A stretch of 8,427 nt of DNA from Microcaldota archaeon (GCA_021851985.1 JAJZOS010000033.1:1-8427), one strand, 5' to 3'. Shown: positions 1 to 6,903, counted from the first letter of the stretch. Notes: generated by a model not told the origin, from the letters alone. A program made the numbers and translations.

Positions 1-2
1 AA

Positions 3-269
3 ATCTGCGTATGTGATATACTTGACAGGGAGACTAACAGAAAAATAAAAGTTTACATGGAAAAGAAAAAATTCAGGAAGTATATGACTATTGTAACAGG
101 TCTTGGAGGCGACGAACTTGAAAAGACGGCAAAGGAGCTTAAAAGACAGCTTGCATGCGGAGGGACGCACAAAAATGGCATGATAGAACTCCAGGGAGAG
201 CATAAGGATGCAGTGAAAAAAGCCCTTCTCAACCTAGGATACTCTGAGGACAGCATTGATGTTTCATGA
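3..269 (+). CDS. Translation initiation factor aIF1 (SUI1/eIF1 family), 5' end outside the window
   Basis: Archaeal homologue of eIF1, which binds the small ribosomal subunit and helps enforce correct start-codon selection. The body carries the SUI1 pattern: MTIVTGLGGDELEKTAKEL, then a CGGT turn, a GMIELQGEH strand and a closing GYSEDSI. The first ATG in the frame is at 57 and would give only 70 aa, but the frame stays open to the left edge. The codons before that ATG read ICVCDILDRETNRKIKVY, which closely resembles the N-terminal part of archaeal aIF1 (a CVC motif followed by a charged helix and K-I-K-V/I-Y). The usual length is about 100 aa, so the true start lies a few codons left of position 1 and the gene is cut by the window, not broken. 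It ends in TGA, about 70 nt before the next gene on the same strand. Family assignment is confident; only the start is unseen. Confidence 0.93.
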   Translation: MCVCDILDRETNRKIKVYMEKKKFRKYMTIVTGLGGDELEKTAKELKRQLACGGTHKNGMIELQGEHKDAVKKALLNLGYSEDSIDVS

Positions 270-340
270 ACATCGCAATGCGGAATATTGAACGGAAATT
301 AACTGAAACTGCACAAAATACAAAAAGGTGAAACAGGCGT

Positions 341-724
341 ATGATATTTTCAGTAAAGCTTAATAAGGAGCAAAAAGAGATCCGCAGGAACGGGGTTACG
401 GCAGAAGAACTGGATAATTTCATACGCAAGAATAATCAGGAAGCGCTCATATTCATAGCGACAAACTGCTCGGTAAATGTGCCTTTTATAGTGGGCTCCA
501 ATCCAGACGGCTCGATAAGGACATGGCCGAATTATGAAGAATTAAGGAAGCATGCTTTTATAGACACTGCAGCCAGGGAAAAGGCCATAAGATATGTGAT
601 GCCTGTGGCTGTCTTAAAGCAGCTTGCATCGCGCGATCCTGAAGCAAGGATAAGGAAGGCTGCAAATGAAAGGCTTTATGAGATTGAAGGCATGATAATA
701 GCGATTAAAAGATCTGCATTTTGA
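341..724 (+). CDS. Conserved-looking hypothetical protein, 127 aa
   Basis: I do not recognise a family. The start ATG is supported by a GGTGA Shine-Dalgarno-like sequence about 9 nt upstream, one of few such sites in the window. The protein is soluble, with no signal peptide or membrane segment. Residues 1-30 are highly charged (KLNKEQKEIRRN). A middle part contains NCSVNVPFIVGSNPDG and a WPNYEEL segment. The C-terminal third reads MPVAVLKQLASRDPEARIRKAANERL, which has the spacing of a HEAT-like helical hairpin (leucine helix, D-P turn, A-R-x-A-A helix); this is weak evidence from one repeat. It ends with tandem TGA TGA stops. It follows the aIF1 gene on the same strand after about 70 nt and could be cotranscribed with it. 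Coding potential is plausible from composition and the RBS; function is unknown. Confidence 0.72.
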   Translation: MIFSVKLNKEQKEIRRNGVTAEELDNFIRKNNQEALIFIATNCSVNVPFIVGSNPDGSIRTWPNYEELRKHAFIDTAAREKAIRYVMPVAVLKQLASRDPEARIRKAANERLYEIEGMIIAIKRSAF

Positions 725-900
725 TGAATTGTGCCATATGCACTACGAACGGATATATCATGGATTTGTATGCAACAATAACGCACATGGTATAGCCTAA
801 CCACCCAGAAACAATACAATATATGCCGTAGAAAGGAAATATTCCTTTGTGCAGCGCATAGATATGGAAACCTGGTATGAAATAGCGAAGATTTCTGATT

Positions 901-956
901 GCGGGCCGATTCGTCTCCGAGCTGGAGCACAGTCCTCCCTAGATTTCTTGGCCCGC
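901..956. repeat. GC-rich 7-bp inverted repeat upstream of the secreted-protein gene
   Basis: GCGGGCC (901-907) is perfectly complementary to GGCCCGC (950-956). The 42-nt interior contains a smaller hairpin (CTCC and GGAG around GAGCT, about 915-927). The spacing rules out a tRNA: it is 56 nt overall, and there is no TTCRA T-loop before the 3' arm. The repeat ends 7 nt before a TATA-like sequence. It could be the terminator or 3' hairpin of an upstream transcript, a small structured RNA, or a regulator site. The surrounding stretch 725-999 has no ORF that I believe; nothing else is recognisable there. Confidence 0.4.
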
Positions 957-973
957 CAAAGGATTTTTAACTT
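957..973 (+). promoter_or_regulatory. Probable BRE/TATA promoter of the secreted-protein gene
   Basis: CAAAGGATTTTTAACTTT places a purine-rich BRE-like block directly before a T/A-rich TATA-like core (964-970). This is about 30-36 nt upstream of the ATG at 1000, which implies a very short leader. The same CAA-purine-GG-ATTT arrangement precedes several other genes in the window. Confidence 0.5.
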
Positions 974-999
974 TAGCTTGCTATAGGTATGTTGATTAG

Positions 1000-1833
1000 A
1001 TGTCCGGATATGGGCTTCGCGCATTGATGCTTGCTATATCATTTATCGCAATTGCAAATGCGATGTACTTGAATGTGACTGGTCCGGTTGCCGGGACACT
1101 TACTAATAATCAGGGTCTGTTTCTCGGAAACATCGGGCCTGGCCAGAGCTTCTATGTGTCTGCATCTGCAACTACCACAAATGAAAGCGGGCTGCTTGTC
1201 AACATCGGCTGGGACAGGATGGAGGCAATAAACCTGCCACAAGGATGGTCTGCGCAGCCGTCGCCATTGTACGAAAACCCCATGAAGATAAAGATTACGG
1301 TGGCTCCGCATGCGGCATATGGCATATACAATATTACAATAAAGGCAATAAACATACAGAATTATTCCAAACTGGGAAACATTACAGTCAATGCCTATGT
1401 TAACGTAACGCCAAATGTGTTCAGGCTTTCAGTAAACCCGACTAACATAAGCTCAGGCATAAATGAACCAACAAATTTATATGTTACTATAAATAACACG
1501 GGCATCTCTGATGATCCTTTCGACATAAACCTTTACGGTCTGCCTGCATGGAACCTGTCTGACCAAGTTGTTGCTTTACATTCGACTTCATCAAGCTATG
1601 TCTATCCAGTGTTTGTAAGCACGCCGGGAACTTACCAGTTCAATCTCACGGTAAGTTCAACTACAAATCCTTTAATAAGCAGATCATATCTCATAAGCCT
1701 TGTTGCGCAGCCAAACCTGCTCAACGATTACTCTGCGGTGGGACAGGGAGTGGTGCTATCGCCGATAGTGTTCGGCCCGTCATACGAATTCATGCTCCTT
1801 CTCTCTTACCTTTACAAATCGCTTATCCACTAG
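1000..1833 (+). CDS. Secreted, probably glycosylated surface protein with Ig-like beta domains
   Basis: 277-aa exported protein. Residues 1-21 form a typical signal peptide (basic GYGLR, hydrophobic ALMLAISFIAIA, small-residue end NA) followed by beta-rich sequence. About ten N-x-S/T sequons are spread through the protein. Two repeat-like beta domains are suggested: residues roughly 22-135 end in an AYGIYNITIKA strand, and residues roughly 140-235 have the NPTNISSGINEPTNLYVTINNTG pattern seen in CARDB/NEW3-type Ig-like modules. This resemblance is by eye only. The C-terminus has a hydrophobic stretch, VVLSPIVFGPSYEFMLLLSYLY, ending in a Lys and a short tail, which could anchor it in the membrane. 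The ATG at 1000 is placed by the upstream TATA-like box; there is no good Shine-Dalgarno. Likely role: cell-surface structure or adhesion; no catalytic motif is seen. Confidence 0.78.
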   Translation: MSGYGLRALMLAISFIAIANAMYLNVTGPVAGTLTNNQGLFLGNIGPGQSFYVSASATTTNESGLLVNIGWDRMEAINLPQGWSAQPSPLYENPMKIKITVAPHAAYGIYNITIKAINIQNYSKLGNITVNAYVNVTPNVFRLSVNPTNISSGINEPTNLYVTINNTGISDDPFDINLYGLPAWNLSDQVVALHSTSSSYVYPVFVSTPGTYQFNLTVSSTTNPLISRSYLISLVAQPNLLNDYSAVGQGVVLSPIVFGPSYEFMLLLSYLYKSLIH

Positions 1834-1851
1834 GTGGTGTAATAAAAGGAA

Positions 1852-2525
1852 ATGGCGGATTTAGTAAAATCTTATATGTAAAGGCCACATCGCTAGACGA
1901 CATATCCAGGTATGTATGCAATTTTGACTATACAAGCTCTCCATTGCTCCTGATAAAATACGGGAATACGTTGAGGATGATGGCATTTGGAGAAAACATC
2001 GGAGATACAAGCATTGCATATTACATCAACTTAAGCAGGCATGAAAGGATGATAGAGTATACATATCCTTCAGCTTATGGGCAGTTTGAAAATGCGCATT
2101 TTGTGGACAAGCCAGACCATCACGGGCATTACATAAATATAATGAATATTGAGCACGCAGACTTCAAGGAAGTGGATAGCGTAAAGCGAAAGGACATCAT
2201 CATGATTTTGGCTTCGACGGTTGAGGACATTGTTGCAGCGTCTGTTAAAAAAGGTGTGAAAAACGAATCGCTTCCCGCCCTTTACGGATTTGATTATAAA
2301 GGAAGGGAAATACTCTGCGGATTTGATATGGTAGATGAGATATCTGATTTAAAAAGCGCCCTGTATTATTGCATTGTTAAGGATAAGCCGCACGGAAACT
2401 TCGCAAGGTATAAATATAGCGATGATAAAGTTGATTTTACAGAACATATTGGGGAGCATTCATATATGTATGCCAAGATAATAAATCTCGCTGAACCTTT
2501 TCCGTTTTTTAAAATGCCCGAGTAG
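1852..2525 (+). CDS. Unknown cytosolic protein, about 224 aa, with an apparent 5' frameshift
   Basis: The main body is an open frame ending in TAG at 2523-2525. The only start codon in that frame before clearly protein-like sequence is a TTG at 1944. Translation upstream of that TTG in the same frame (ILYVKATSLDDISRYVCNF) already looks coding, so the TTG is probably not the start. An ATG at 1852, with AAAGGA just upstream, opens one frame over as MADLVK. It joins the body if one base is re-read or was lost at the AAAA run (1866-1869), giving MADLVKILYVKATSLDDIS. This may be a real mutation, a sequencing error or a programmed -1 shift. The product has no signal peptide or membrane helix. It contains a histidine-rich patch (DKPDHHGHY) and a long acidic/hydrophobic C-terminal part. 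I recognise no family. The last four codons overlap the tRNA-Asn gene. Confidence 0.65.
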
Positions 2526-2587
2526 CTCAGTGGTAGAGCGCCTGGCTGTTAACCAGGATGTCGCAGGTTCGATCCCTGCTTCGGGCG
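2516..2587 (+). tRNA. tRNA-Asn (anticodon GTT)
   Basis: Complete cloverleaf without intron. The acceptor is 2516-2522 with 2580-2586 (six Watson-Crick pairs and one G-U). The D stem is GCTC/GAGC (2525-2528/2536-2539). The anticodon stem CCTGG/CCAGG (2541-2545/2553-2557) encloses loop CTGTTAA, with GTT at 2548-2550. The T stem GCAGG/CCTGC (2563-2567/2575-2579) encloses TTCGATC. The discriminator is G2587, as expected for Asn, and CCA is not encoded. The 5' end overlaps the 3' end of the upstream gene, so its promoter must lie within that coding sequence; an A/T-rich GATAATAAATC at 2477-2487 is a candidate. No T-tract follows. The last 11 bases plus 10 flanking bases recur in two repeats further right. 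Confidence 0.97.
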
Positions 2588-2597
2588 ATGCGCTTCA
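2577..2597 (+). repeat. tRNA-Asn 3'-end repeat, proximal copy (att-like)
   Basis: These 21 nt cover the last part of the tRNA T stem, the acceptor 3' strand, the discriminator and 10 nt of flank. They match 5942-5962 at 19 of 21 positions (including 14 identical in a row, GGCGATGCGCTTCA) and 6461-6481 at 18 of 21, all in the same orientation. Reuse of a tRNA 3' end in distal direct repeats is the usual footprint of tRNA-targeted integration. That interpretation is inferred; the matches are seen directly. Confidence 0.6.
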
Positions 2598-2632
2598 GGT
2601 GCAACCCCCGTGCCACAGACTGTCTGGCCCAC

Positions 2633-5600
2633 CTACGTGCACTCGAATCCTCCAAATTTATTGCACGAAATTGATGTAGGGCAGCTTGGTGGGCACGAAT
2701 CGCCGCCAATTATGATCTGATAACATAAATTACATGAGTAATAGCCCGATTGCACGGTAGTTGTTGAAGACGATGTCGTGCTGGTGGAAGAAGTGGATGT
2801 CATCGAAGTAGTGGTGGTCGTAGATGACGATGACATTGTAGTTGTGTTTACCGCACCATATATTTCTATATTTACAAATGTCACCTTTCCTGCGCTTACA
2901 TTCAGGTAATTGGTACTGTTGGTTATGTTGTCGTACGTAGCATCGACCTCGTATGATCCAGGGATTATAATGAATCCTGTGTTGTATTCCCCATTGGACC
3001 CTGTGTACCACCCGCTATAGCTTTGAACACCAGGCGAAAATGCCCGCACCTGCGCTGCATCTGCCGGAGCGCCGTTGAAGAGCACTGTTACATTCAATGC
3101 GCCGTAACCAGAACCACCAGGTATAGTGGTAGTCATGGATGTGGTGGGCGTTACTGTGGTAGTTGTGCTGGCGCTGCCGTTCTTGGATACATGCATTAGC
3201 AGTGGCACAGTCGCATTGTAAACCCCGTTGGCCGTTGACATTGTAGCCGTGATGTGCGCTACATACAGACTACTTACCACGCTATTGCCAAGTGATATGT
3301 GAAGGGCCGTAGTGTCATCAAGCGACTTTGAGTTCACGGCGGAAGGATTAGGCACGAATGCATATGTGGAATTGGCTGGTCTGTCATTCACGTATGCCAA
3401 TGACATATTTGCAGCGTTCGGCGCTAAAGGAATGCACGGTAGCGTCCTGTTTGAAATGAGATACGTTCTGCACAGTCTTACGGTTATGTTGTCTGCGAAA
3501 GACTCTCCCGGAGAAGCGTATTCTGTTGTATTTGAAAGGCTTATGTTCAACTCTGTCCTCAAATAATTGCCGGAATAGGCAACCACTGGCATAAAGTAGG
3601 ATTCCGACAGCATGGGCCATCCCACGCCGATCGTAAAGTTTATTCCGTGTATACCGGGAGTTTTGCCAACCTCCCACAAAAAGTCTGCAGTTCCGTTTGA
3701 TGAGAGGTTTGAATAGCCGTTTACTATGCGCCCAGAAGAGTATCCCTCCATTATGCCCGAAGTGGTGTGCGCATATAGATACCTTGAGGAATTTCCTGCA
3801 GACGCCCCGGTGCTGGCATAGCGCACGGATACGTTAATTGGTATGGTGCCGTTGACAGGCGCAAGTGCATACGGATATGATGACGGCCACGTTATATTGA
3901 ATATATAGGGATCAGTATCGACTAGGAACAACGATGTTGCGCCGTTGACGCATAGTGGATTCGGATCTGCGAAAAGATTGTAACCCGGTTTAGAAACGGC
4001 AACATTGTAGCACCCGCCTGAAAGCTTTCCAGTAACTGCCGTTGCTGTTGCATTTGTGGCCCCCGAAAATACCGCCTTCCCCCCAGGTATCGATATGGAC
4101 ACAGAGACATTTGGTATCCGGTAATAAACTCCGTACTTCGTGCAGTTCGCAGGGTTGTTAGAACATGACCCAAACTGGAACATAGGGATATAATCGCTGT
4201 ATATTGTAACATTGCCGGGACCGCTGGCCGCAGTGGCATTTGTTGTGTATATAGCCCTGGCCTGCGTTGGTCCTATAAGCTGGAATGTTATATCTGATGT
4301 GCTGTATCTTTTGTAGTATTGGTTGCCTGCCAGCTCGGAGTAGACACTCCAGTAGCTGAAGTAGTATGTCTCCGCAGAGGTTTTCACAATTTTGGGCGTA
4401 GAGAGCGACACAGGTTCCAGCACTGGCGAATAGTTAAGCTGCGACTTTGGCGAATATCCTCGCGGAGACGCCACCGACGCGTTCCCGGGTATAGTGGCTG
4501 ACACATTAAGGAGCGCATATATGGTGTAGTTGAATCTCATTCCGCATATTTCGCTGCCGCACGAATACGTAGAAGAGGAGTTTGTTGCGTTGTATACGGT
4601 AAAATTGCCGACAGGGGTTTCGCCAATGGGCGCAGAGAACATATCAACACCTGCGTTGATCAGCAGCGCAGTCTCAGACTCGTTCATAACCCCAGATAAG
4701 CTGGATTGGAACCCACCAGTCGACTCTCCGAACGAGTCCGGTCCATAAACCCACCAAGTGATCGGAAGGCTGGCTGACACAGGGCCAAATGTGCCATCCA
4801 TCGACGGAGGGACAGGACTTCCAGTAAAAGTGACTCCGAAGTAGACGCTTGGTATCTCGCTGTAGGGAAGCTGCGGGTTCAGTCCCGAAGCCGACCATCC
4901 CTCGGCATCTATGCAATCATCTATGCCAAAGAAATCGCAGTCTCCAGTATCATAGCTCCATTGCGGGCGCAAAGGGGGCGCACTTCCTACCTGCAGCATT
5001 GGCATTGCAGCATAATCGCCCACGCACATCGATGAACCACCTCCAGGAGGAGGAGGGGGCGGCATGCATATTGGAGCAAACAGCGGTAATCCAACACCCG
5101 AACTGTTGCCTTCCAATCCAGGAACTATCGAGGTTATCACAGGAGCATAATATATCAGGTATGCAAAGTTATCGTAATAGCTATATGGATATGGAAGTGC
5201 GCTGTCATGTGGACTGAGCTCATAAGTGCCGTCAAGAACCGCATCCATTATCGGGTCGCCAGATGCCTTGCCGCTCTCATTCACGAATCTGGCACTAAAC
5301 TGCTTTGGGGCGTAGACAGGGCTTTTAACAAAAAAACTCAACAGTGCCGAAGAAAGCGAGCTTGCGTTGTACCCTATTAACAGAAACACGGTCTGGCCGC
5401 GCTCCCATACATTATCCTTGCTTATCATTGCGCCTTTTGTGTAATTGAGAGCATTGTCAAGCTCTGTGGTATTGATGGCCTTCAGTGTAAGTTGCGCGTA
5501 TGCATCATTACTGCTGTTTACTACAATTACTATGAAGGTGGAATTCTGGACGTTTGTGAAATTAGATGCATCAGCATACCTGAAATCATATCTCTCCCTT

Positions 5601-5812
5601 GCCAGTGGCGCAAACTGGCCGTTGGCTGCCAAAACACTATGCGGCGCGACCAAGGCGAACGAGGCATTGCCCAGATGGGCAAAAGGATCCAACGCGCTGG
5701 GATTTTCTGCGTGCGTGCCAGGCAATCCCATTGTTAGCAGGAGTACAGCAATTATAGATATTACTACTGCAATAATTAGGATAATGACATAGTTTAGACT
5801 CTTCTTGGCCAT
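2633..5812 (-). CDS. Giant sequon-rich surface glycoprotein with Cys-rich C-terminal module, 1059 aa
   Basis: Residues 1-4 are basic and 8-30 form one strong hydrophobic helix. A possible signal-peptidase site follows (GTHA/EN), so the helix is either a signal peptide or an N-terminal anchor with the rest outside the cell. About forty N-x-S/T sequons are present. A CMPPPPPPGGGSSMC segment at roughly residues 248-262 is a proline hinge framed by two cysteines. Paired cysteines elsewhere (CSNNPANC; GGCYNV with NPLCVNG) suggest disulfides. Near the C-terminus a Thr-rich linker (about 880-900) leads to a carboxypeptidase-regulatory/CNA-B-like beta module (about 902-984, ALNVTVLFNGAPADAAQV to VNIEIYG). 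A second Ser/Thr linker follows (about 987-1020). The tail (1022-1059) has six cysteines, including CNLC and CPPSC. No enzyme motif is seen; likely role is S-layer, appendage or adhesion. The ATG at 5812 sits below a TATA box. The direct repeats at 2577 and 5942 bracket this gene. Confidence 0.9.
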   Translation of the reverse strand: MAKKSLNYVIILIIAVVISIIAVLLLTMGLPGTHAENPSALDPFAHLGNASFALVAPHSVLAANGQFAPLARERYDFRYADASNFTNVQNSTFIVIVVNSSNDAYAQLTLKAINTTELDNALNYTKGAMISKDNVWERGQTVFLLIGYNASSLSSALLSFFVKSPVYAPKQFSARFVNESGKASGDPIMDAVLDGTYELSPHDSALPYPYSYYDNFAYLIYYAPVITSIVPGLEGNSSGVGLPLFAPICMPPPPPPGGGSSMCVGDYAAMPMLQVGSAPPLRPQWSYDTGDCDFFGIDDCIDAEGWSASGLNPQLPYSEIPSVYFGVTFTGSPVPPSMDGTFGPVSASLPITWWVYGPDSFGESTGGFQSSLSGVMNESETALLINAGVDMFSAPIGETPVGNFTVYNATNSSSTYSCGSEICGMRFNYTIYALLNVSATIPGNASVASPRGYSPKSQLNYSPVLEPVSLSTPKIVKTSAETYYFSYWSVYSELAGNQYYKRYSTSDITFQLIGPTQARAIYTTNATAASGPGNVTIYSDYIPMFQFGSCSNNPANCTKYGVYYRIPNVSVSISIPGGKAVFSGATNATATAVTGKLSGGCYNVAVSKPGYNLFADPNPLCVNGATSLFLVDTDPYIFNITWPSSYPYALAPVNGTIPINVSVRYASTGASAGNSSRYLYAHTTSGIMEGYSSGRIVNGYSNLSSNGTADFLWEVGKTPGIHGINFTIGVGWPMLSESYFMPVVAYSGNYLRTELNISLSNTTEYASPGESFADNITVRLCRTYLISNRTLPCIPLAPNAANMSLAYVNDRPANSTYAFVPNPSAVNSKSLDDTTALHISLGNSVVSSLYVAHITATMSTANGVYNATVPLLMHVSKNGSASTTTTVTPTTSMTTTIPGGSGYGALNVTVLFNGAPADAAQVRAFSPGVQSYSGWYTGSNGEYNTGFIIIPGSYEVDATYDNITNSTNYLNVSAGKVTFVNIEIYGAVNTTTMSSSSTTTTTSMTSTSSTSTTSSSTTTVQSGYYSCNLCYQIIIGGDSCPPSCPTSISCNKFGGFECT

Positions 5813-5843
5813 GTTACATCAGAATACTAGAATATGACCGAAA

Positions 5844-5852
5844 TTATTTAAA
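5844..5852 (-). promoter_or_regulatory. TATA box of the surface glycoprotein gene
   Basis: Minus-strand TTTAAATAA lies 32-40 nt upstream of the ATG, in an A/T-rich stretch. It implies a leader of roughly 10 nt. No Shine-Dalgarno sequence is present. Confidence 0.5.
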
Positions 5853-5906
5853 TTGTTATATATTATTCACGCCAATATGATAAGGAGCAAAAATCCGTCT
5901 AAAAAC

Positions 5907-5964
5907 CCTCCTTGCCGGAGATGTGCCCGACGCACATCTTGTGCATCTGGCGATGCGCTTCAAG
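5907..5964. repeat. 58-nt hairpin element, copy A
   Basis: Ungapped repeat with 6426-6483 (46 of 58 identical). It holds a perfect 8-bp stem, AGATGTGC (5919-5926) with GCACATCT (5932-5939), around loop CCGAC. The outer ends CTTG (5911-5914) and CAAG (5961-5964) are also complementary. The right 23 nt match the tRNA-Asn 3' end and flank. Read on the minus strand, it starts 27 nt after the stop of the DUF1801 gene and ends in AAGGAGGGTTTTT. It could therefore also act as a 3' hairpin and terminator for that gene. Confidence 0.7.
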
Positions 5965-5990
5965 AGATTACTTATAGAAAATGTACAGAA

Positions 5991-6398
5991 TCAATATTTA
6001 TCCTTCATTACATTTAAACTTGCTTTCACTAGCTTCTTTACTAATGCAACTGAAGGCCATTTACCTGCCGGAAAACTAACAATAGCTTTAGTTGTAATAC
6101 AACCTGCTAGCTCTTTTTTATGTTCTTGAATCACTGGAGGGCGCAAGTGAAGACGTATATATGGCTTCTTAAAACTAAACCAAGCAAACATTCCATCATA
6201 ATCATACCCCTCGTAGGAATATCCAGGCATTTGGAAGTAATCTGTGCGCTCTGTAGCGCCAGGTGCTGCTTCTCGTATTGCATTTCTAATCTCCTTTAAT
6301 TTGTCTTGTACTTCTTCAGGGCATTTTGCTATGTATTCGTCTACGCTACTGATTTCCGCGGAATTAGCCTTGCCTTTTACTATAACATCACCAAACAC
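5991..6398 (-). CDS. DUF1801 (YdhG-like) domain protein
   Basis: 135-aa single-domain protein of the DUF1801/YdhG family, a small frataxin-like alpha/beta fold reported in bacteria as a possible iron-handling protein; biochemical role is poorly established. The family order is visible: an N-terminal helix SVDEYIAKCPEEVQDKLKEI, the NAIREAAPGATE segment, the FQMPGYSYEG motif (family consensus Y-x-MP-x-Y/F), a WFSFKKPYIRLHL strand pair, the EHKKELAG helix, TTKAIVSFPAGKWP and a final helix. Length is usual for the family. The start is GTG at 6398, because an in-frame TAA is the codon just before it and a TATA box lies about 26 nt upstream, so the mRNA is probably leaderless. It ends in TGA. Hairpin elements lie at both ends. 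Such proteins are best known from bacteria and are often transferred; no partner gene is evident. Confidence 0.88.
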   Translation of the reverse strand: MFGDVIVKGKANSAEISSVDEYIAKCPEEVQDKLKEIRNAIREAAPGATERTDYFQMPGYSYEGYDYDGMFAWFSFKKPYIRLHLRPPVIQEHKKELAGCITTKAIVSFPAGKWPSVALVKKLVKASLNVMKDKY

Positions 6399-6417
6399 TT
6401 ACAAAATGATTATATTT

Positions 6418-6430
6418 ATTTAAATCCTCC
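6418..6430 (-). promoter_or_regulatory. BRE/TATA promoter of the DUF1801 gene, inside the edge of element B
   Basis: On the minus strand GGAGG is followed at once by ATTTAAAT (6425-6418), about 26 nt before the GTG start. The GGAGG is the outer end of hairpin element B, so the repeat appears to supply the BRE half of the promoter. The GGAGG is too far (about 28 nt) from the GTG to be a ribosome binding site. Confidence 0.6.
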
Positions 6431-6483
6431 TTGTCGGAGATGCGCATGTGGCGCATCTTGTGCTTCGAGCGATGGCCTTCAAG
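6426..6483. repeat. 58-nt hairpin element, copy B
   Basis: Second full copy. The 8-bp stem is AGATGCGC (6438-6445) with GCGCATCT (6451-6458), loop ATGTG. Relative to copy A one T-A pair has become C-G, a compensatory change, while the loop sequence differs at four of five positions. The outer ends CCTTG (6429-6433) and CAAGG (6480-6484) pair. The right part (6461-6481) matches the tRNA-Asn 3' end and flank at 18 of 21. On the minus strand it begins 14 nt after the SnoaL-like gene's stop. Confidence 0.7.
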
Positions 6484-6496
6484 GTTTGCCCCTTGC

Positions 6497-6859
6497 TTAG
6501 GACATCGACTTCTGGAAGTATGCAGTGTCAAAGTATATTGCTATAGAAATCAACTTACCTCCTCCGGCTTTCCAGATTTCAGCTACATCAGCAGTAAACT
6601 TGTTTCCTTTTGGCGACATTAAGTCGTAGTTCACTATGGCGCATGCACTGTCACCGTCTATTATCATATTTTTAACCCTCAAGCCCAATACGCCTCTAAA
6701 GAAATTGTTTTTCATATATGCCTCCCTCCCTTTACTCTCTTTAACCCCAGTCCCAGTCAGCAAGAAATCATCAGATAAAAGAGAACCCCAATCTCCCTTC
6801 TTAGGAAGGCGATCGTAGTATTTGTCAAGTAATTCCTTTGTCATATTTGAATCCGCCAT
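6497..6859 (-). CDS. SnoaL/NTF2-like fold protein, 120 aa
   Basis: A compact protein of the SnoaL-like/NTF2 superfamily, a cone-shaped alpha+beta fold used by small isomerases, cyclases and ligand-binding proteins. Visible family order: a first helix MTKELLDKYYDRLPKKGDW, a SLLSDDFLLTG strand, the GREAYMKNNFF helix, then beta strands LRVKNMIIDGDSACAIVNYDL, KFTADVAEIWKAGGGKLISIAIYFD and a closing TAYFQ. Length is normal for the fold. An in-frame TTG lies at 6886, but the ATG at 6859 is preferred: homologues start near this helix, and a T-rich TATA-like box (6890-6895) lies 31-36 nt upstream. Substrate cannot be read from the sequence. It ends in TAA. It sits between element B and the partial element C and is a plausible horizontally acquired gene. 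Confidence 0.82.
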   Translation of the reverse strand: MADSNMTKELLDKYYDRLPKKGDWGSLLSDDFLLTGTGVKESKGREAYMKNNFFRGVLGLRVKNMIIDGDSACAIVNYDLMSPKGNKFTADVAEIWKAGGGKLISIAIYFDTAYFQKSMS

Positions 6860-6889
6860 TCTAACACCTATAGATATTGGCCTCAAAAA

Positions 6890-6903
6890 ATAAAATCCTT
6901 CTT
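6890..6903 (-). promoter_or_regulatory. BRE/TATA-like promoter of the SnoaL-like gene
   Basis: Minus-strand AAGAAGGATTTTAT is the same block that precedes the DUF1801 gene, here formed by the left edge of partial element C. It lies 31-36 nt upstream of the chosen ATG at 6859. Confidence 0.45.

Noticed and set aside
57..269. aIF1 as a complete 70-aa gene starting at ATG 57
   Set aside because: The open frame upstream encodes aIF1-like sequence (ICVCDILDRE), so this ATG is internal.
901..957. Possible tRNA, because GCGGGCC and GGCCCGC could be acceptor strands
   Set aside because: Only 56 nt, no T-loop TTCRA motif before the 3' arm, and no convincing D or anticodon arm.
676..1024. Minus-strand ORFs in the 725-999 gap
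   Set aside because: Their translations have no recognisable domain and no promoter or RBS, and they overlap the ends of better-supported plus-strand genes.
2613..2627. Near-palindrome CAGAC-T-GTCTG between tRNA-Asn and the convergent glycoprotein gene, as terminator or operator
   Set aside because: Five-base arms with a one-base centre cannot form a normal hairpin, no T-tract follows, and there is no second copy to suggest a binding site.
6426..6430. GGAGG on the minus strand as a Shine-Dalgarno site for the DUF1801 gene
   Set aside because: It lies about 28 nt from the GTG start and directly before a TATA box, so a BRE role fits better.
5907..6483. True integron attC sites
   Set aside because: The RYYYAAC/GTTRRRY core sites are not present and no integron integrase is in the window; only the cassette-like layout and folding are similar.
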